Shown here one piece after another: positions 6,842-11,533 of a DNA stretch of 11,533 bases. A program made the translations under genes and the position numbers. Under the pieces are notes generated by a model. It saw only the letters and a program-made list of their open reading frames with translations, was not told where the DNA came from and made no database searches. Source of the DNA: Podochytrium sp. JEL0797 (taxonomy: Eukaryota; Chytridiomycota; Chytridiomycetes; Chytridiales; Chytriomycetaceae); contig JADGJG010000872.1 of the NCBI GenBank assembly GCA_027596195.1, forward strand, positions 1-11,533. The letters are read 5' to 3'. Within the stretch, counting starts at the first letter, position 1, and every line of letters starts with the position of its first letter.

Positions 6842-9800
6842 TCAACTCCTCTTCATTTTTGCCAAACTTTCCACCTTGATTTTCATATCCACAAAATCCG
6901 CCAGAATCTTGTTGAAATCCTCGCACGTCAACCGATACAACACACTCGGCAATGCCGCTTGAATACTCGCCGTTCGCAAACTCCGCGTCAACAACGCGAC
7001 CTCACCAACGTAGCTCCCGTCGTAAAGCGAGACCACTTTCACATCATTGACCAGCACATTGACTTTGCCTTGCAAGATAAAAAACATGTCGAGCCCCGAG
7101 TCTCCTTGCTTGGTGATGAAGTCGCCTGGGGTGAAGTAGCACGCTTTGAGGGCGGCTGCGATGCGTCCGAAAAAGAGTTGATCGCGCCCATCGTTTTCTT
7201 GGCGGCGGAGGAAGGGGACTTGTTCGATTAGCTTTCGCGTGTTGTGGAGAGAAACTTCCTGTTTTTTTTTTGGAAAATGAGAGAGAGAGAGATAGCAGGA
7301 GAGAGAATTGAGTTTACCGTTCTCAACGACTCGTTCATGTTGGATAATAAATTGTCCTCTTCAAAGTATTTGCCTCGATACTTGGTTTCATCTGCCACAC
7401 AGACATGGGTTAAATCAAGCCACAGGAAAGGAATCGCGTAAATCAAAAATTAACGTACAATACGAGATCAATCGCTCCTGCGTATCTCCATTCAAATTCT
7501 TGAAACGCATATAATCTAGCAACTCATCCATTTTTTGGTTATATAGTCGCCCCGAGGTGTCATATGAGAGCGTTGCCGCGGAGATGGCTCCAATGAGGAT
7601 GGCAAACTGGGAGGTTTCGGGTTGAGGGACACAGGTTTTTAGAGGAGGGTCGTCCAAACAGAAAGCCCAGAAGAAATTGAGTTTTACCATGATTGATCCA
7701 AGAATCATACTACAAACTCCAAAAATCATTTCAATCACGGTATGAAACCTGGTTTCTCAACATTCGTTAATACACACGCCAATAAAAAACGAAATCAAAT
7801 ACTCAACATAAAACTCATTGGCAGCATGTTCCCTAGCGTCATGTAAAATGTCCAACAATAGAACGCCCACTCATCCGCTTCCCCAAAGGCTTCCCAACTC
7901 TTGCTCCACCCAACGAACCCGGCCCACTTTCCCAAAAGATACATGACGCACGCGTTCCAATGAATCACGTACATGATCACAGCACAAATCGGAAATATCT
8001 GCGCTGCGCCGATGCCGACCGTGTTTTCGAGGCGGGATTTGATTTGTTTGCTGTAGGCGCAATTGGTGACGCGAGAGATGTAAGAAGGGAGGCGGAGGAG
8101 GCGCAGGAGTTGCAGAAAGATGGTGGCGGGGCCGAGGTGGGCGAAGATGAGGTCGAAGGGGATCTGGGCAAAGAATTGTGTCAGGGTCGGGAGGGGGGTA
8201 ACATATTTTACCGTGAACAGCAAGTGGATGAACAACTCTTTCTTCAACCACGATATAATCCACTCCGACAAATTTTGTCGAGAAAGCTCGTAATCACGGA
8301 AACTGCACATAGCGTATACAGCAATGGGCTTGGGCGTGGTGACAGAAATAATTGCGTCGCAAGCAAACATAACCGAGTAGCTTTAAATTGTAGACGCCAA
8401 GAGGGTGCGTGATCACGATAGGGGAGGGGTTGAAGGTGGCGGAAGTGGCGGTGAAACAAAAAAAAAAGTAAGCGCATTTTTTCCTTCATGGGCGAAATTT
8501 TTGACTCACAAAATGGACATGGACGCAGAAAGACGAGAGCTGATGGATGGAGATGGGACTGCATCCAATGGAGTGCTTGTATAACAAATAGACAGTGGAA
8601 TCATCAAAATGGCAAATGAGTCGATGCCTATTTTTTTTCAAACCCTCCTAAGCTATACTGCAGAATGAAAAAAAGAATGTTTACCGCAAATGAAAAAGTC
8701 CCAGGCGGATCCAAATAGCGATCTCGGATGAATGCCACACAACCGAAACGTTGCATCTTCGAAATCTGTTCGATCAAACTGAGAAAGATTCAACCGCCTC
8801 CCCTTGTTGTCGAACGCAGGCAAAAGACACCACAGAGCAAACGGTTCGTTGCCAAACTCTTCTTTTGCAGTGCGGGGCGGTAATTGGGGTGTATCTGTCA
8901 GTCGCCGACCCAGCATCAGTGCTTTCACCGTAGACTGTCGTTTGGGTGGTTGAACTCCTTCGGAATTCCCCAACGACTGGCGTTTTTCCGTGAGCACTAA
9001 AGACGGTCGTTTGGAAGCTTGTGGAGTACTGCTCGATTCGATTTTGATTTCAATCTGTTCGTCGGAAGGCGCATTGATTTGGAGAGTCACAGTATCCAAC
9101 GCGATTGGATCATCGACGCTCGCGTTTCGAAACATTTCGGATTTTTTGGGCTGAGTTTTTGCATTCCGAACCGCCGCTTTCATGGCAACGGTAGCTTTGA
9201 CTGCACTCCAACGCGCTTTTCCGGACGTTGCGGAGGATGCTGTTTTTCGCACCGATTGGGCAGGAGCCAATTCCACTTTGTCTTCGTCGCGTTGGATTTG
9301 AATCTCGTCGTTTTGAGACATCTTGAGGGGTGACTTCAGGGCTCCTTGTTTTGCTGCCGTGGATCTCAGTGGAGAGCTTTTGCGATTCGTTGGAGGGGAT
9401 TTGGATCGCGAACGGTCCATGGAGTCGTTGCTTCCAACAACGGGAAACTCTTTGGGGTTCGATGCGCGTCGCATCAAGCCCAAACCAATGTAGTTTCCAC
9501 TGCTGTTCAAGTCGATCGAAAAGTTGCTAAAGTTTTGACTCGACGCGGCCGAATCTGGGGTCAAAAACTGAGGCTTTTGGCCAAGCCGGCCGCCGGGTTG
9601 AAACACTTCTGCATTATCCAAGCTGCCTATCCATGGCTTACTACTGTCTGGTTTGCTAAAGCTCCTGGTTCTTGGCTCCAAAGGCTGTGGTGGCCCCCAA
9701 TCAAAATCGTCATCGACAGCCAACTCGTTCCGTGACCCCATGTTGCTCCGATTCTGAATCCGTTCTGTAAAAACGGACGCACGTTTCATCTTGTTGGCAC

Positions 9801-10077
9801 TGATGGGAGCGCGATAATCATTGGCCGTAAATCTCACGCCAAGATCCAAATATGACCCCGCCGACGCATACACACTCGTCGCGTCTGGCGCGGTCCCTCC
9901 TCCTCCTCCTCTTCTACCGCCGGGACTATCTTCCCCGATGGTCTCAACGAGAGAATCTATGCCGTGGACAACGAGAGTCAACAAGTGTTCGGTTTTAGTG
10001 AGGAGCTCGGATTTGAGCGACTCGATGCGCTCAATGAGGTCGTATCGAAGTTCCAGCAATTTTTGACGGTGTGGCAT
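6842..10077 (-). CDS. Cyclic-nucleotide-gated (CNG/HCN superfamily) cation channel
   Basis: Seven exons: 10077-8685, 8627-8510, 8380-7808, 7748-7688, 7606-7459, 7391-7318 and 7258-6842. Introns are 57, 129, 59, 81, 67 and 59 nt. All phases agree, giving 927 aa. The start is the first ATG (MPHRQKLLELRYDL); the open frame continues upstream without another ATG. Residues 1-50 look helical, possibly coiled coil. About 55-410 is Ser/Arg/Pro-rich and probably disordered. The pre-S1 motif IHPRSLFGSAWDF leads into S1 (about 459-482), S2 (504-526), S3, S4 with Arg597, 600 and 607, S5 (629-652), a pore with TLGNM at 685-689, and S6 (699-728). A C-linker follows (SYYETKYRGKYFEED), then a cyclic-nucleotide-binding domain with PGDFI, GEVALL (874-879) and Arg884-Thr885, the usual phosphate-cassette residues. 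The product should be a plasma- or ciliary-membrane tetramer opened by cAMP or cGMP. Intron 2's acceptor and intron 3's donor (GTTGAG) are the weakest calls. Confidence 0.9.
7279..7306. repeat. GA/CT microsatellite inside channel intron 6
   Basis: A (GA)7 run at 7279-7292 is followed by GAGAGA at 7301-7306. On the coding strand this is a CT-rich pyrimidine tract between the donor (GTAAAC at 7317) and the acceptor (CAG ending at 7259). It may help the splice machinery as a polypyrimidine tract, though an A-run separates it from the acceptor. Confidence 0.7.
7607..7687 (-). other. In-frame, stop-free 81-nt intron of the channel gene
   Basis: The boundaries are GTAAAA and CCCAG, phase 0, with length divisible by three and no stop codon. 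Removal joins ILGSIM to FAILIGAIS and restores an uninterrupted S6 helix of family-typical length. Retention would insert 27 residues, including three cysteines/tryptophan-rich positions and several prolines, in the middle of S6. The interruption of a conserved helix is the argument for it being an intron. Confidence 0.75.
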
Positions 10078-10291
10078 AGTATCTTTGTGATTTGGTCGTG
10101 TTGGACGGGCGAAAGGGTCAAAAGACGCGTGCAATGATTGATGGATGATTGTCACAAGAGATTTACCCTTTTTAACTTTTATTACAAATTAAAAGGGGAA
10201 TGAGAAAGTGACACATATTCACATATTTGTTGATGTCCGTTTACAGGGCGTCCGAAAACTGAATCCAAAAAAAACTCAACCCCACACCACA
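10078..10291. promoter_or_regulatory. Shared intergenic region of divergent channel and SLX1 genes
   Basis: Only 214 bases separate the start codons of the minus-strand channel gene and plus-strand SLX1, so both promoters must lie here or inside the genes. In its middle is an AT-rich block with an imperfect inverted repeat: CCCTTTTTAA at 10165-10174 and TTAAAAGGGG at 10188-10197, with one mismatch and a 13-nt loop. This could be a symmetrical factor-binding site or nucleosome-free core. No canonical TATA box is evident. The functional role is inferred from position. Confidence 0.5.
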
Positions 10292-11178
10292 ATGGGGTTC
10301 TACGCTTGCTACCTCCTGAACAGCCAGCAACCAGGCAAAGAGACCAAGGCCTACGTGGGGTCCACGCCGGACCCGGTGCGGCGCATCCGGCAGCACAACG
10401 GCGAAATCCAAGGCGGGGCCAAGAAGACCGCTAAGCTGCGGCCGTGGGCGATGGTGCTTGTCGTGTTTGGATTCCCCAGCAGCATCGCTGCACTGCAGTT
10501 TGAGTGGGCGTGGCAGAAGCCGTTTGCATCGAGACATGTGAAGACTGCGTCGAAACGACAGGACTTGGCCGCAAAGCTCGCCGTGTTGGCAGAGATGCTG
10601 GACGCGGAACAGTGGATCCGTTGGCCGCTTAAAGTTCACATCACGTGTGGGAGTGTGAGAGACCGCTTTGTGAAGCTGCGGAATGTCAACGTGTCGTTTG
10701 GAACGCTGCGTGAACTGCCGTTCCGTTCGAGTCTCGAAGAATACGTCGTGGATCGATTTGCCTACGTCGAAGCGCATCGCACAAGGTGCTCTGTGTGCAG
10801 CGATCCGATCGACACGCTGGTGAGTGTTTCTCTTGCGAGGGGAACGTGGTCCAACTCCTCCGTTTTCAGAATCCACCCTCCTTCATCATCTGTCCCGCAA
10901 CTCCTGGATGCACTATGGCTGCTCATCTATCCTGTCTCGCTCGGCACTTGATTGAATCCGAGAATTCCCCGGTGGACGAGCCTTTTCAAATTATACCTGT
11001 GAGTGGACCGTGCCCAGAGTGCGAGGAAAAGCTGTCATGGGGCGACTTGATAACATGTCAGCAGCTGTATCATAATGCATATGGCGGGGATGATGGAGAC
11101 GGTGGTGGCGGCGGCGTGATGATGGACGCGAGCGAAAACGAGTTGGACGATTCCTCTCCTGATGAAGACGATATTTGA
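10292..11178 (+). CDS. SLX1: SLX1, GIY-YIG structure-specific endonuclease subunit
   Basis: SLX1 pairs with SLX4 to cut branched DNA such as Holliday junctions and 5' flaps in the nucleus. Two exons, 10292-10819 and 10870-11178, flank a 50-nt phase-0 intron (donor GTGAGT, acceptor TTTTCAG), giving 278 aa. The start is the first ATG, directly before the domain. The GIY-YIG nuclease occupies about residues 2-85: [25 protein letters not shown] with the catalytic-type Arg near 31, and [10 protein letters not shown] with the metal-binding Glu71. The C-terminal C4HC3 RING uses Cys166, 169, 184, 190, His195, Cys198, 224 and 227, and ends in [14 protein letters not shown]. Splicing is required to bring the ring's first pair next to the rest. 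The tail is Gly/Asp-rich and acidic (about 245-278). The length is typical for a fungal SLX1. Confidence 0.94.
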
Positions 11179-11214
11179 ATTGAGCAACTCATGATCCTCT
11201 TTTCCATGAAGAAA

Positions 11215-11220
11215 AATAAA
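11215..11220 (+). terminator. Candidate poly(A) signal AATAAA for SLX1
   Basis: AATAAA lies 37 nt after the SLX1 stop in an A-rich stretch, at a position suitable for 3'-end formation. If the ORF beginning at 11260 is real, SLX1's 3' UTR and that gene's 5' region are packed within about 80 nt. Confidence 0.4.
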
Positions 11221-11259
11221 AATGAACGGAAATTCATAAGAAACACGGCACTCGAAACG

Positions 11260-11466
11260 ATGGATCCACGCAGCCCGCAGTCCCACCACCATCCCGAATC
11301 CGCCACGACAAAACAACTCGACATTTTCCTCACCAAAGCGCGCCAACCAACACCTGCCGATTGCGACGATCCGCGTGTATCTCGCATTCCTCTGGATCCC
11401 CAAACTCGCGTCCTTTGTTCAAACGACGCCTGCAGAACTGCGAAGACTGTTGATGGTTTATTATAA
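11260..11466 (+). CDS. Possible ORF or first exon of a gene cut by the window end
   Basis: ATG 11260 has a good context (A at -3, G at +4) and opens 68 codons beginning MDPRSPQSHHHPESATTKQL, stop at 11466. Early codons favour C or G in third position, as in the better-supported exons. A second frame, open from about 11240 to the window end without an early ATG, reads ATIRVYLAFLWIPKLASF and then ELRRLLMVYYKPKSWQMRW, which is also protein-like. A frame-switching splice might link them, but I found no clear donor. Neither has a family I recognise. It could also be non-coding spacer. Confidence 0.25.
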   Translation: MDPRSPQSHHHPESATTKQLDIFLTKARQPTPADCDDPRVSRIPLDPQTRVLCSNDACRTAKTVDGLL

Positions 11467-11533
11467 ACCCAAGAGCTGGCAAATGCGGTGGATGGAGGGA
11501 GGGACTGGGAGAGTGGTGGATGAGAAATTTGTG

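Noticed and set aside
8150..8420. Plus-strand frame at 7960-8412 and alternative minus frames opposite the channel S2-S4
   Set aside because: The minus frame encoding S2-S4 and the pore matches the channel family; the others lack hydrophobic periodicity and motifs.
8655..8665. CTGCAG as acceptor of channel intron 1
   Set aside because: It would make an intron of about 22 nt and lead quickly to a stop. The later ATAG at 8628-8630 gives a 57-nt intron and a proper S1 helix.
10995..11005. GTGAGT inside SLX1 exon 2 as a second intron donor
   Set aside because: Reading through gives [11 protein letters not shown], which is the conserved end of the SLX1 RING, so the site is coding and not used as a donor.

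Overview
This is a compact, intron-containing eukaryotic region. My best inference is an early-diverging, zoosporic (chytrid-like) fungus. Genes are separated by a few hundred bases. Introns are short (50-129 nt) with GT..AG ends, and most donors are GTGAGT or a close variant. Protein content: an SPFH-type protein, the peroxisomal receptor PEX5, translation factor eIF2-beta, a six-transmembrane cyclic-nucleotide-gated channel and the structure-specific nuclease subunit SLX1. To my knowledge CNG-type channels occur in flagellated fungi and protists and are not typical of Dikarya, which is the main reason for the placement; it stays an inference. I see no bacterial operons, mobile elements, rRNA, convincing tRNA or CRISPR array.

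Layout. 2-406 (+) is the 3' end of an SPFH/band-7-like gene whose start lies outside the window. 407-1298 is a convergent intergenic region. 1299-3762 (-) is PEX5 in four exons, reconstructed to 753 aa. 3763-4240 is the spacer between PEX5 and the next gene. 4241-5479 (-) is the eIF2-beta gene in four exons (341 aa), with a strong-context upstream overlapping ORF. 5480-6399 has no gene I can support. 6400-6702 (-) is a possible small gene with no recognised family. 6842-10077 (-) is a CNG channel in seven exons (927 aa). 10078-10291 is a shared intergenic region between the divergent channel and SLX1 genes. 10292-11178 (+) is SLX1 in two exons (278 aa). 11260-11466 (+) is a possible further ORF that may run into a gene cut by the window end.

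The genes do not form a pathway; they are ordinary neighbours with cellular roles in peroxisomal import, translation initiation, cyclic-nucleotide signalling and DNA repair. The most distinctive locus is the channel. It has a pore without GYG, a Ser/Arg-rich N-terminal half carrying several basic-basic-x-Ser sites, a cyclic-nucleotide-binding domain that looks intact, and an 81-nt stop-free intron inside S6. All exon joins were derived by hand from reading frame, splice signals and family conservation, and reading-frame phase is consistent at every proposed junction of the four reconstructed genes.
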